Source of the DNA: CAAGNP01 sp045644725
Lineage (GTDB): Bacteria; Bacteroidota; Bacteroidia; Bacteroidales; UBA932
Reading direction: 5' to 3'
NCBI GenBank assembly: GCA_045644725.1
Contig: JAZRHK010000019.1
Coordinates: 1 to 12,343, forward strand
DNA length: 12,343 nt
In this document: positions 6,136 through 12,343 of the stretch, piece by piece
Layout: the number at the start of each line of letters is the position of its first letter
Position numbering within the stretch: the first letter of the stretch is position 1
The notes under the pieces: generated by a model
The model's database searches: none
Told to the model about the DNA's origin: nothing
What the model saw: only the letters and a program-made list of their open reading frames with translations
Program-made: the position numbers and the translations under genes

Positions 6136-7056
6136 TTATTTCCAAAGTTTTGCAGGATATACACCGTCTGCGATAAGTTTCTGGATTCTTGCCACTACAT
6201 CAGGTCTGTCCTCTTTGTAAGTAACACCAAACCATTTGGCATCGCTTGAAAGCACTTTCATGGTAGCTTTACCATTGTTGATAAGTGCATTTACTGCCAT
6301 AGGGATGTAGTACTCAGCTTTAAGGTTAGCCATGTTTGCAGGGTTAGAAAGGAAGTCTTTGAACATAGCCTCTGACTCAGCGAAGTAGTCAGGAGTGAAA
6401 CCGAATAGGTTCATAGACACTGGAGCATTCTCATCGATCTCGTGCTCGCCGTTCTCATCTTTATAGGTAACTTTACCGTCAGCCTGACGCTGGATACCAA
6501 GTCTCTCTACCATAGAAGCAAGGTTACCATTCTCGTCCACTTTGCACTCACCGCGTGACACGCTACCGAACTCTGAAAGGGTGTTAGCCAAGTTGTAACC
6601 TACCATGCAATATTTGCCTTTCTGGCCATCTACACTGCGAAGGTAGTCAGCAAGTACCTGATAACCCTCACGACCGTAGAAGTCGTCTGAGTTGATAACA
6701 CCGAAAGGTGTATCCACTACAGGTGCTGCCATCATTACAGCGTGGTTGGTACCCCAAGGTTTCTCTCTACCCTCTGGAACAGTGAAACCCTCCGGAAGGT
6801 TTACAAGCTCCTGAAACACGAACTCCACCTCGATCTGGTTGCCGAAACGCTCAGCTGTAAAAATCTCACGGAACTCTTTTTCAAAAAGGTGACGGATCAC
6901 GAATACCACCTTGCCAAAACCGGCCTGGATAGCATCGTAGATAGAATAGTCAATAATTGCTTCATTATTAGGACCTACACCGTCCATCTGTTTAAGTGAG
7001 CCGTAACGTGAACCCATTCCGGCTGCCAATACTACTAATGTTGGTTTCATATTCAT
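6136..7056 (-). CDS. Sugar-1-phosphate nucleotidyltransferase-like protein
   Basis: A cytoplasmic NTP_transferase-family (GalU/RmlA-type) protein of 306 residues. Enzymes of this type join an NTP and a sugar phosphate or related phosphate to give an activated nucleotide sugar and pyrophosphate. Seen in the sequence: the nucleotide-binding loop LAAGMGSRYGSLKQ (residues 10-23), WGTNHAV (101-107), and the metal-binding NSDDFYG (122-128, acidic D124-D125). The Rossmann-like N-terminal half is complete. The true substrate cannot be read, and database names such as UTP-glucose-1-phosphate uridylyltransferase would be guesses. Two starts are possible: ATG at 7056 or ATG at 7050 (MKPTLVV), which differ by two residues. 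A -7 box TACCTTTG lies at 7070-7077. Codon bias is strong, like that of the serine genes, so it is probably well expressed. It is a single gene with its own terminator. Confidence 0.88.
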   Translation of the reverse strand: MNMKPTLVVLAAGMGSRYGSLKQMDGVGPNNEAIIDYSIYDAIQAGFGKVVFVIRHLFEKEFREIFTAERFGNQIEVEFVFQELVNLPEGFTVPEGREKPWGTNHAVMMAAPVVDTPFGVINSDDFYGREGYQVLADYLRSVDGQKGKYCMVGYNLANTLSEFGSVSRGECKVDENGNLASMVERLGIQRQADGKVTYKDENGEHEIDENAPVSMNLFGFTPDYFAESEAMFKDFLSNPANMANLKAEYYIPMAVNALINNGKATMKVLSSDAKWFGVTYKEDRPDVVARIQKLIADGVYPAKLWK

Positions 7057-7069
7057 AAATTTTGCGGTG

Positions 7070-7077
7070 CAAAGGTA
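7070..7077 (-). promoter_or_regulatory. -7 box (TACCTTTG) of the nucleotidyltransferase gene
   Basis: On the minus strand TACCTTTG matches TAnnTTTG, 13 nt before the ATG at 7056 and 19 nt before the one at 7050. The short leader slightly favours 7050. No good -33 TTTG is seen at normal spacing. Confidence 0.55.
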
Positions 7078-7089
7078 TTAAAAATTATC

Positions 7090-7097
7090 TATCTTTG
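7090..7097 (+). promoter_or_regulatory. -7 box (TATCTTTG) of the DUF362-EEP unit
   Basis: TATCTTTG matches TAnnTTTG, 21 nt before the ATG at 7119. It lies only 12 nt from the opposing minus-strand box at 7070-7077, so the two divergent promoters overlap. Confidence 0.6.
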
Positions 7098-7118
7098 TTA
7101 GAACAAAACTCTAATCAT

Positions 7119-8237
7119 ATGGAAAAATCTAAGGTATATTTCACAAATCTCCGTACCACTCCCAAAACTCCACTTGTAAAGAAGATGGAGAATGTAGCCA
7201 AGGCAGCCGGTATCGGGAGCATAGATTTCAAAGACAAATTTGTAGCCATCAAAATCCACTTCGGTGAAGCCGGCAATATAGCATACCTTCGCCCCAATTA
7301 TGCAGCCCGTCTGGTAGAGTTTATCCGCAGCCTGGGTGGCAAACCATTCCTGACCGACAGCAATACCCTCTATTCGGGAAGCCGCTCAAATGCCGTAGAT
7401 CACCTTGACTGCGCCATGAAGAACGGATACAACCCCATCTCAGCCGGTGCCAATGTAATCATTGCCGACGGCCTCAAGGGTACAGAATACCGCGAAATCC
7501 CCATCGGCGGGAAATATTGCCCTGCGCCCAAAATCGGCTCAGCCATCGCAGATGCAGACATCTTCATCTCGATGACCCACTTCAAAGGGCACGAGCAGAC
7601 AGGTTTCGGCGGTGCCATAAAGAACATCGGTATGGGCTCTGCCAGCCGCGGTGGCAAACTCGAGCTCCACTCAGAGTCAAAACCTGTAATCAACGATGCC
7701 AAATGCCGCGGTTGCAATGTCTGCGTAAAGAATTGCGCCCACGGGGCAATCACCCTCAATGCAGAGCGCAAGGCTGTCATCGACTACTCAAAATGCGTAG
7801 GGTGCGGCCAATGCGTGGCCCTGTGCCAGTTTGATGGTGCAGTCCTCAAGGATTACAACACCTCTCAGGAGCTCAACTATAAGATCGCAGAATATTCAAA
7901 GGCAGTCCTTGCAGGCAAGCCACATTTCCATATCAGCTTCATAGTCAATGTCTCACCTGAATGCGACTGCTGGTGCCACAACGACGCAGCCATTGTCCCT
8001 GATTTGGGCATCGCCGCATCATTTGACCCTATTGCCCTCGATCAGGCCTGTGCAGATATGGTTATCAATGCCCCTGCCATTCCTGGGAGCAAGCTTCACG
8101 ATGAGCACCCTCACGACCACCTCTGCGGTGAGGACAAATTCTACCTTGTCCATCCCGACACCAACTGGCAGAGCGGTCTTGAATATGGCGAGGAGATCGG
8201 TCTTGGCAGCAGAGATTACGAACTTATCCACGTATAG
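7119..8237 (+). CDS. DUF362 protein with two 4Fe-4S ferredoxin clusters
   Basis: A 372-residue cytoplasmic protein. The N-terminal two thirds is a DUF362 domain (IKIHFGEAGN near residues 44-53; THFKGHEQTGFGGAIKNIGM further on). Two ferredoxin motifs follow: C196-x2-C199-x2-C202-x3-C206 and C226-x2-C229-x2-C232-x3-C236, each fitting a 4Fe-4S cluster, though neither last cysteine is followed by the usual proline. A further metal-like motif, C282-D-C284-W-C286-H, and a His-rich stretch (HDEHPHDHLC) lie near the C-terminus. The open frame runs back to 7062, but the ATG at 7119 follows the -7 box and gives MEKSKVYFTNLRTT, the expected N-terminus. It is probably an electron-transfer or redox protein; the reaction is not known to me. 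The next gene starts 3 nt after its stop, so the two are translated from one transcript. Confidence 0.88.
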   Translation: MEKSKVYFTNLRTTPKTPLVKKMENVAKAAGIGSIDFKDKFVAIKIHFGEAGNIAYLRPNYAARLVEFIRSLGGKPFLTDSNTLYSGSRSNAVDHLDCAMKNGYNPISAGANVIIADGLKGTEYREIPIGGKYCPAPKIGSAIADADIFISMTHFKGHEQTGFGGAIKNIGMGSASRGGKLELHSESKPVINDAKCRGCNVCVKNCAHGAITLNAERKAVIDYSKCVGCGQCVALCQFDGAVLKDYNTSQELNYKIAEYSKAVLAGKPHFHISFIVNVSPECDCWCHNDAAIVPDLGIAASFDPIALDQACADMVINAPAIPGSKLHDEHPHDHLCGEDKFYLVHPDTNWQSGLEYGEEIGLGSRDYELIHV

Positions 8238-8240
8238 AAT

Positions 8241-9083
8241 ATGAGCATGAAAAAGTGGGGAGTACTTCTACTTATGGTGACCATCCTTTCGTCCTGCACC
8301 GGACGGAAGGATCTCAAGGTCATCTCTTTCAATATCAGGGTCTGCAACAATGACACATTCGACGGGGAGAACAACTGGAAATTCCGCCGCGAGGCAGCTG
8401 TCAAGATGATAAACCAGGAAAACCCTGACCTCTTCGGTCTTCAGGAGGCCCTCTACAAACAGGCACAGTACCTGGAGCAAAATCTCCCACAATACACTAA
8501 ATACGGTGTGGACCGTGACGGCGGATTTGAGAAAGGGGAAGCAGAGTCCTGCGCCATCTTCTATAAGACTGACAAATACAAACTCCTTGACCAGGGGACC
8601 TTCTGGCTAAGCCAGACACCCGATACCCCATCAAGAGGGTGGGATGCCGCTTGTCACAGGGTCGTCACTTGGGTACTTTTGAAACAAAAGGGGCTCTTTG
8701 GAAAAGAAATCCTCTTCGCAAATACCCACTTTGACCACAAAGGGAAAGAGGCCCGCGCCAATTCAGGACGCCTTACCATGGAAAGGATAAATGCCATTGC
8801 ACCCAAGGGTGCCATTATAGTACTTACCGGTGATTTCAACGCAGAGATAGATGATATCGCAGTAGCTCCTATTAAGGAGATACTTGCATACTCACGCGAG
8901 GCATCACCTGTCACCGACTCCACCACCACCTACAATGCCTGGGGAAAGAGGGATACACCCTCCATCATTGACCACATCTTCTACAGAAACCTCACCCCAC
9001 TCAAATATAGAACATTGACCCAAGACTACGGCGCACCATTTATCTCGGATCACTACCCTATCGTATTTGAAGCTGAGTTTTAA
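8241..9083 (+). CDS. Exported endonuclease/exonuclease/phosphatase (EEP) family lipoprotein
   Basis: A 280-residue EEP-fold metal-dependent phosphoesterase, which cleaves phosphodiester or phosphomonoester bonds. It carries an SPII signal: MSMKK, core WGVLLLMVTI and lipobox LSSC (Cys19), so it acts outside the cytoplasm as a lipoprotein. Catalytic residues seen: FN in VISFNIRV, E69 in LQEAL, H163 in NTHFDH, D198 and N200 in TGDFNA, and the final SDH (D270, H271). The start can be the ATG at 8241 or at 8247 (MKKWGV), which differ by two residues. Substrate could be nucleic acid, phospholipid or a sugar phosphate; close Bacteroidota relatives are often labelled endonuclease without proof. It is the second gene of the DUF362 unit. 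Its stop TAA (9081-9083) abuts the stop of the opposing gene with no gap. Confidence 0.9.
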   Translation: MSMKKWGVLLLMVTILSSCTGRKDLKVISFNIRVCNNDTFDGENNWKFRREAAVKMINQENPDLFGLQEALYKQAQYLEQNLPQYTKYGVDRDGGFEKGEAESCAIFYKTDKYKLLDQGTFWLSQTPDTPSRGWDAACHRVVTWVLLKQKGLFGKEILFANTHFDHKGKEARANSGRLTMERINAIAPKGAIIVLTGDFNAEIDDIAVAPIKEILAYSREASPVTDSTTTYNAWGKRDTPSIIDHIFYRNLTPLKYRTLTQDYGAPFISDHYPIVFEAEF

Positions 9084-10220
9084 TCAAAGGGAGAACCTCA
9101 GGCCGGCACCTATTGAGAAAACTGCCGGATTCATCGTTTTGTAGGACTCTATTGTAGGTATATTGATAGAATATGTAAACTGGGGTTCTATATATATCCC
9201 TACAAGCTTGTTGAAGTTATACTGCATTCCTAAAGTGGCCAGTGCTGAATAGAGGAACATTGTCTCTGAAGGAGATCTCTCTATAAGCGGACCTGCACCG
9301 ACATAAAGATGGAACTTATCCATATTAAATATATGACAGTCAACTCTCAAAGGGATTCCGAAATAGCTGACAGCACTTAGGCTCTCATTACCATCATATA
9401 TAGTCTTATTCATATACATCGAATAGTTCAACCCTGTAATCAGCCTCCATCTCTCTGTAAAATTTATTCCCAATGAAAGGCCCACTGTAAAAGGGGCAAA
9501 ATACATATGCTCCGAACTTGCCAAATCCACCATCACCTCTTTCGAAGAGACCGATGAAGTGGGATTAATTAGTACCGGGCCACCATCCACCGGGGTCATT
9601 ATTGCATTGGAGGTGCTGAACACCAAATATTTAGTCTGCGAACCGCTTCCAAAAGAGCCACCTCCTTCCACCCCAATATCTACCTTTATCCCCCTTTTCA
9701 CACTCTCCTCCACTTGCTCCTCACGCCAAAACTCCTCATACATCTTCAAATCGGTCACCTCTTCTTCCTCTCGGGCCTTGGTCTCTCCCTTTTCCGGTCC
9801 AACCGGCTGCTTCACATCTGAAACTGTCACCACCTCATCCTGTTTGTTCTTGCTCACATCTCCAATTACTCCCCTCTCATCAGGCAGCGCAGCACTCTCC
9901 TTCCGATCCCATTCTCTTATCTCCAGTCTTGCCAATCTTTCCGGAACACCTGCATGCTCCACCACCCAAATCCTCTCCTCTGCTATCTTTGCATTTGCCA
10001 TCAAGGGATCATTTGTGTGCCTGTCCATTTCGCCACCTGCGGTGAAGAAAAATAAGAGAATCACCGCTGCCACTGCTGCTGCAGAAACCCAATATCTGAA
10101 AACCTGAGCCCTCTTGCGGGCAGCATACCTCCCCTGCAGAACCTCCCAATCGCCCTCTGGAAGAGGCATCTGGACATCTCTTAGCTTATCCCCTAGAATA
10201 TCTGACCAATCCTTTTCCAT
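9084..10220 (-). CDS. Anti-sigma-like protein with C-terminal outer-membrane barrel domain
   Basis: A 378-residue protein in three parts. Residues 1-43 are a short cytoplasmic region with the W-x-x-L spacing of Bacteroidota anti-sigma tails (DWSDILGDKL...EGDWEVLQG). Residues 44-60 are one membrane helix (WVSAAAVAAVILLFFFT). Residues 61-176 are a charged linker rich in Glu, Lys and Arg. Residues 177-378 alternate in the manner of an outer-membrane beta-barrel (GLSLGINF, WRLITGLNYS, YVGAGPLI) and end in GAGLRFSL, like a barrel-assembly signal. The ATG at 10220 shares one base with the TGA of the sigma gene (TGATG), so the two are coupled; a GTG one codon upstream is the alternative start. Context and layout point to a partner controlling the sigma factor in response to the envelope. 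The barrel is predicted, and sigma binding is inferred. Confidence 0.82.
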   Translation of the reverse strand: MEKDWSDILGDKLRDVQMPLPEGDWEVLQGRYAARKRAQVFRYWVSAAAVAAVILLFFFTAGGEMDRHTNDPLMANAKIAEERIWVVEHAGVPERLARLEIREWDRKESAALPDERGVIGDVSKNKQDEVVTVSDVKQPVGPEKGETKAREEEEVTDLKMYEEFWREEQVEESVKRGIKVDIGVEGGGSFGSGSQTKYLVFSTSNAIMTPVDGGPVLINPTSSVSSKEVMVDLASSEHMYFAPFTVGLSLGINFTERWRLITGLNYSMYMNKTIYDGNESLSAVSYFGIPLRVDCHIFNMDKFHLYVGAGPLIERSPSETMFLYSALATLGMQYNFNKLVGIYIEPQFTYSINIPTIESYKTMNPAVFSIGAGLRFSL

Positions 10221-10768
10221 CACTTTATATTCTGTTTTTTAATAATTCCAATCAAATCCTCCCTAGCCTTGAACAATATGGAAGAAGATGTCTTCTCCTT
10301 TATACCCAACAACTCTGCGATCTCCTTGTGCGAACAGCTCTCCACATAATATAGGTTGAATATCGTCCTTTTGGCAGGGCTCAGCCTCTCCAGAAGAGAC
10401 AACACTTCGGTAAAAGAGAGCCTCTTGACATCCTCAGCTGCCACTTCATCCTCTTCCCTTTCATTATACACCACAGAGAGATCATCATAGAGCAAAAATT
10501 TCTCCTTTTTCAAATAATCAATTACCAAATTTAATGCTATCCTAGATATCCAAGACTTCAGACTTCCTGTCGGTTTCCACTTTCCTATAACCTCATAAAT
10601 CCTAATCATACTGTCGTGCATGAGATCCTGAGCGGTGGATCTGTCATGCACATAACGGCAGCACAAGCCATAAAGATATGCCGCATACCTGTCATACAGC
10701 ATTCTCTGCCCGTCCCTATCACCTTTTGAGCATAATCCAGCGAGTTCTATGTCCGATATCTCTTTCAC
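10220..10768 (-). CDS. ECF-type RNA polymerase sigma factor
   Basis: A sigma-70 family ECF protein of 182 residues from the GTG at 10768. Region 2 covers about residues 21-90 (QRMLYDRYAAYLYGL, DLMHDSMIRIYEVIGKW, SLKSWISRIALNLVIDYLKK), which binds core polymerase and the -10 element. Region 4 covers about 122-175, with the helix-turn-helix SHKEIAELLGIKEKTSSSIL that reads the -35 element. There is no ATG start in range. The frame is open to a TTG at 10798, but that TTG lies inside the predicted promoter, so GTG at 10768, giving (M)KEISDIELAGLC, is the better start. An in-frame TAG lies just upstream. The partner gene overlaps its stop by one base. The predicted ECF promoter in front is the same as that of the lipoprotein gene at 6023, so autoregulation is likely. 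TGA ends this gene, so TGA is a normal stop here. Confidence 0.9.
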   Translation of the reverse strand: MKEISDIELAGLCSKGDRDGQRMLYDRYAAYLYGLCCRYVHDRSTAQDLMHDSMIRIYEVIGKWKPTGSLKSWISRIALNLVIDYLKKEKFLLYDDLSVVYNEREEDEVAAEDVKRLSFTEVLSLLERLSPAKRTIFNLYYVESCSHKEIAELLGIKEKTSSSILFKAREDLIGIIKKQNIK

Positions 10769-10775
10769 TTGTTGA

Positions 10776-10808
10776 CTATATAACTTAAAATTAGTCAAAA
10801 TACTTCCA
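10776..10808 (-). promoter_or_regulatory. Predicted autoregulated ECF promoter of the sigma gene
   Basis: On the minus strand: TGGAAGTATTTTG (complement of 10796-10808), 10 nt (ACTAATTTTA), AGTTATATAG (complement of 10776-10785). Both blocks and the spacing equal those at 6041-6073. The -10 block ends 7 nt before the GTG start, so the mRNA would have almost no leader. Confidence 0.72.
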
Positions 10809-10815
10809 CCCTAAA

Positions 10816-10847
10816 AGAAAAAAGGTGACTTCTTTACAAGCCACCTT
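10816..10847 (-). terminator. Terminator of the nucleoside symporter gene
   Basis: On the minus strand, AAGGTGGCTT (complement of 10838-10847) pairs with AAGTCACCTT (complement of 10822-10831) over 10 bp with one G-U pair and a 6-nt loop. A T-rich tail follows (complement of 10817-10823). It separates nupG from the sigma promoter. Confidence 0.88.
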
Positions 10848-10867
10848 CATTCCTCATTGGATAATTG

Positions 10868-12145
10868 TTATTTCTCCGGATTGTGTTTGTATTTGAACAG
10901 GATGGCGAAGAATATTGTAATCACTAGCGAATATGCTGCGAAAACATACCACGAATCTGCCCATCCATTCATCACTGCGTGCCAGTCTGTAGCAACTTCG
11001 GCTTTGTGGACATTCACCAGCACGTTTATCACTGCCTGAGCTCCAAGTGAACCAAGTGCAGCACCGATACCGTTGGTCATCATCATAAAGAGACCTTGTG
11101 CACTTGAGCGGATAGACTTGTCAGTCGCCTCGTTTACGAAGAGTGAGCCTGAGATGTTGAAAAAGTCAAATGCAACACCATAAACAATCATAGAAAGTAC
11201 GAACATCCACACACCTGTACCAGGGTTACCTGTAGCGAAGAGACCAAAGCGGAATACCCAAGCCACCATAGCGATAAGCATCACCCTCTTGATACCCCAT
11301 TTCTTCAAACAGAAGGGAATAAGAAGAATACATAGTGTCTCCGATATCTGGCTTAGAGAGATAAGCATATTTGAGTGTTTTACGCCGAAAGTGTCAGCAT
11401 ACTCAGGCAAGTTGCCGAAGTCACCCAGAAATGGATTGGCAAAACCGTTAGTTATCTGAAGAGCCACACCCAAGAATAGTGAGAAGATGAAGAATATGGC
11501 CATTCTTCTCTCCTTGAAAAGTTTGAAAGCAGAAAGTCCCATAGCATCCGCAAGTGATTTCTTCTCATCAGACTTAACGATAGGGCAGTTAGGCAGTGTG
11601 AAGCAGTAAAGACCGAGTATCAGGCCAAGCGCGCCTGAAGTGATGTATTGGAGAGAATTTGCCTGGAAACCCATCAGATCTACAAACCACATAGTGCAGA
11701 TGAATCCTACTGTACCCCAAACACGGATAGGGGGGAATGCTTTTACAGGATCCAGACCTCCCTTCTCAAGAGCATTGTATGCCACTGAGTATGAAAGAGC
11801 AATAGTAGGCATAAAGAACGCTACACTTATGGTATAAAGTGTAAACAATGTAGAGAATTGGGCATCTGCGCCAGCCACATAACCATAGTAACCTGCAGCA
11901 AGCATACTTGCACCGGCCAAAAGGTGGGCAATACCTAAAGTTTTCTGTGCTGGAATCCACTTGTCTGCCACAATACCCAGAAGAGCAGGCATAAAGATAG
12001 ACACGATACCTTGGATAGAGTAGAACAGTCCAATATTTTCAGCCAGACCTATAGAGGCAAGATAACGCCCCTGAGAAGTAAGATAAGCTCCCCAAACAGC
12101 AAACTGCAGGAAGTTCATCAAAATAAGTTTCAATTTAGTATTCAT
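10868..12145 (-). CDS. nupG: Nucleoside:H+ symporter, NupG type
   Basis: A 425-residue inner-membrane protein of the major facilitator superfamily, nucleoside:H+ symporter family, with about 12 hydrophobic segments. It imports nucleosides driven by the proton gradient. Stretches match the E. coli NupG sequence as I remember it: LQFAVWGAYLTSQG near the N-terminus, FMPALLGIVADKW, FPPIRVWGTVGFI, RRMAIFFIFSLFLG, SQISETL, and VYGVAFDFFNISGSLFV, then FKYKH at the C-terminus. The length fits the family (about 418). The ATG at 12145 opens MNTKLKLILMNFLQF, as expected. It is a single gene with a -7 box at 12171-12178 and its own terminator, placed between the rRNA operon end and the sigma factor operon. 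Substrate range is not readable from the sequence. Confidence 0.92.
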   Translation of the reverse strand: MNTKLKLILMNFLQFAVWGAYLTSQGRYLASIGLAENIGLFYSIQGIVSIFMPALLGIVADKWIPAQKTLGIAHLLAGASMLAAGYYGYVAGADAQFSTLFTLYTISVAFFMPTIALSYSVAYNALEKGGLDPVKAFPPIRVWGTVGFICTMWFVDLMGFQANSLQYITSGALGLILGLYCFTLPNCPIVKSDEKKSLADAMGLSAFKLFKERRMAIFFIFSLFLGVALQITNGFANPFLGDFGNLPEYADTFGVKHSNMLISLSQISETLCILLIPFCLKKWGIKRVMLIAMVAWVFRFGLFATGNPGTGVWMFVLSMIVYGVAFDFFNISGSLFVNEATDKSIRSSAQGLFMMMTNGIGAALGSLGAQAVINVLVNVHKAEVATDWHAVMNGWADSWYVFAAYSLVITIFFAILFKYKHNPEK

Positions 12146-12170
12146 CTGTCGTAAAACTTTTAATTTGCCT

Positions 12171-12178
12171 CAAAGATA
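12171..12178 (-). promoter_or_regulatory. -7 box (TATCTTTG) of nupG
   Basis: On the minus strand TATCTTTG matches TAnnTTTG, 25 nt before the ATG at 12145. A TTG preceded by TG lies 18 nt upstream of the box as a possible -33 element. Confidence 0.6.
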
Positions 12179-12202
12179 ATAACTATCTCTCAAAATCAAC
12201 AC

Positions 12203-12237
12203 AAAAAAAGCCTCCAGGTTTTACAACCTGAAGGCTT
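12203..12237 (-). terminator. rRNA operon terminator
   Basis: On the minus strand a 13-bp stem, AAGCCTTCAGGTT with AACCTGGAGGCTT (one T-G pair; arms 12225-12237 and 12208-12220), has a GTAA loop and is followed by a T-run (complement of 12203-12209). It lies directly after the 5S rRNA. Confidence 0.93.
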
Positions 12238-12240
12238 CTA

Positions 12241-12343
12241 AAGGGCGGCGGCTACCTACTCTCCCACCCGGGTTAGGGCAGTACCATCGGCACAAGTGCG
12301 TTTAACTTCTCTGTTCGGAATGGGAAGAGGTTGGTCCACACCG
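12241..12343 (-). rRNA. rrf: 5S ribosomal RNA (5' partial)
   Basis: The minus strand reads CCATTCCGAACAGAGAAGTT, the loop B/C region of 5S rRNA, then GCCGATGGTACTGC and GGGTGGGAGAGTAGG, the loop D/E region, and ends in GCCGCCGCCC, the 3' strand of helix I. The 5' start and the first dozen or so bases lie beyond the right edge. The 3' end is placed at about 12241. As the last gene before a strong terminator, it marks the end of an rRNA operon that continues to the right on the minus strand. Confidence 0.96.

Noticed and set aside
10796..10798. TTG as start of the sigma gene (192 residues)
   Set aside because: It lies inside the predicted -35 block of the shared promoter, upstream of the expected transcript start; GTG at 10768 gives a standard ECF N-terminus.
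1..12343. CRISPR array, tRNA genes or complete insertion sequence
   Set aside because: No regularly spaced repeats, no cloverleaf-type sequence with TTCGA-like arm near tRNA ends, and no transposase motifs were found on reading both strands.

Overview
The window looks like a chromosomal piece of a member of the Bacteroidota, most likely order Bacteroidales, of moderate GC content. The reasons are the compact serC-serA-DUF1015 operon with a short, ACT-less SerA, several TAnnTTTG-type -7 promoter boxes, the lack of clear Shine-Dalgarno sequences, SPII lipoproteins with short signal peptides, and an ECF sigma factor followed by a membrane-anchored anti-sigma-like protein with a C-terminal outer-membrane barrel domain. 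The species cannot be named from this sequence alone.

Layout. 2-3234 (+): serine biosynthesis operon, serC (5' end outside the window), serA and a DUF1015 gene, closed by a strong terminator at about 3296-3342. 3343-4930: a gene-poor, decayed segment. It holds a 25-residue hydrophobic micro-ORF behind a promoter-like box and a 12-bp palindrome, a gene with one in-frame TGA at a cysteine position, a broken Bro-N/DinD-like gene, two 38-bp direct repeats, a T-free low-complexity tract with a C9 run, and two tandem hairpins. 4931-6079 (-): a beta-propeller-like lipoprotein gene with its own terminator and promoter. 6082-7077 (-): a GalU/RmlA-type nucleotidyltransferase gene. 7090-9083 (+): a two-gene unit, a DUF362/ferredoxin protein and an exported EEP-family phosphoesterase. 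9084-10808 (-): ECF sigma factor gene and its overlapping partner gene. 10816-12178 (-): a NupG-type nucleoside:H+ symporter. 12203-12343 (-): terminator and 3' part of a 5S rRNA, the tail of an rRNA operon entering from the right edge.

How the parts connect. SerA and SerC do the first two steps of phosphorylated serine synthesis, and DUF1015 is co-transcribed with them. The most informative regulatory signal is a bipartite element, TGGAAGTATTTTG - 10 nt - AGTTATATAG. It occurs exactly twice, with identical spacing, immediately upstream of the ECF sigma gene and upstream of the lipoprotein gene about 4.7 kb away. It has the layout of an ECF promoter (GGAAGT, 16 nt, AGTTATATAG). This suggests that the sigma factor activates its own operon and the lipoprotein gene, under control of a partner protein that seems to reach from the cytoplasm to the outer membrane.
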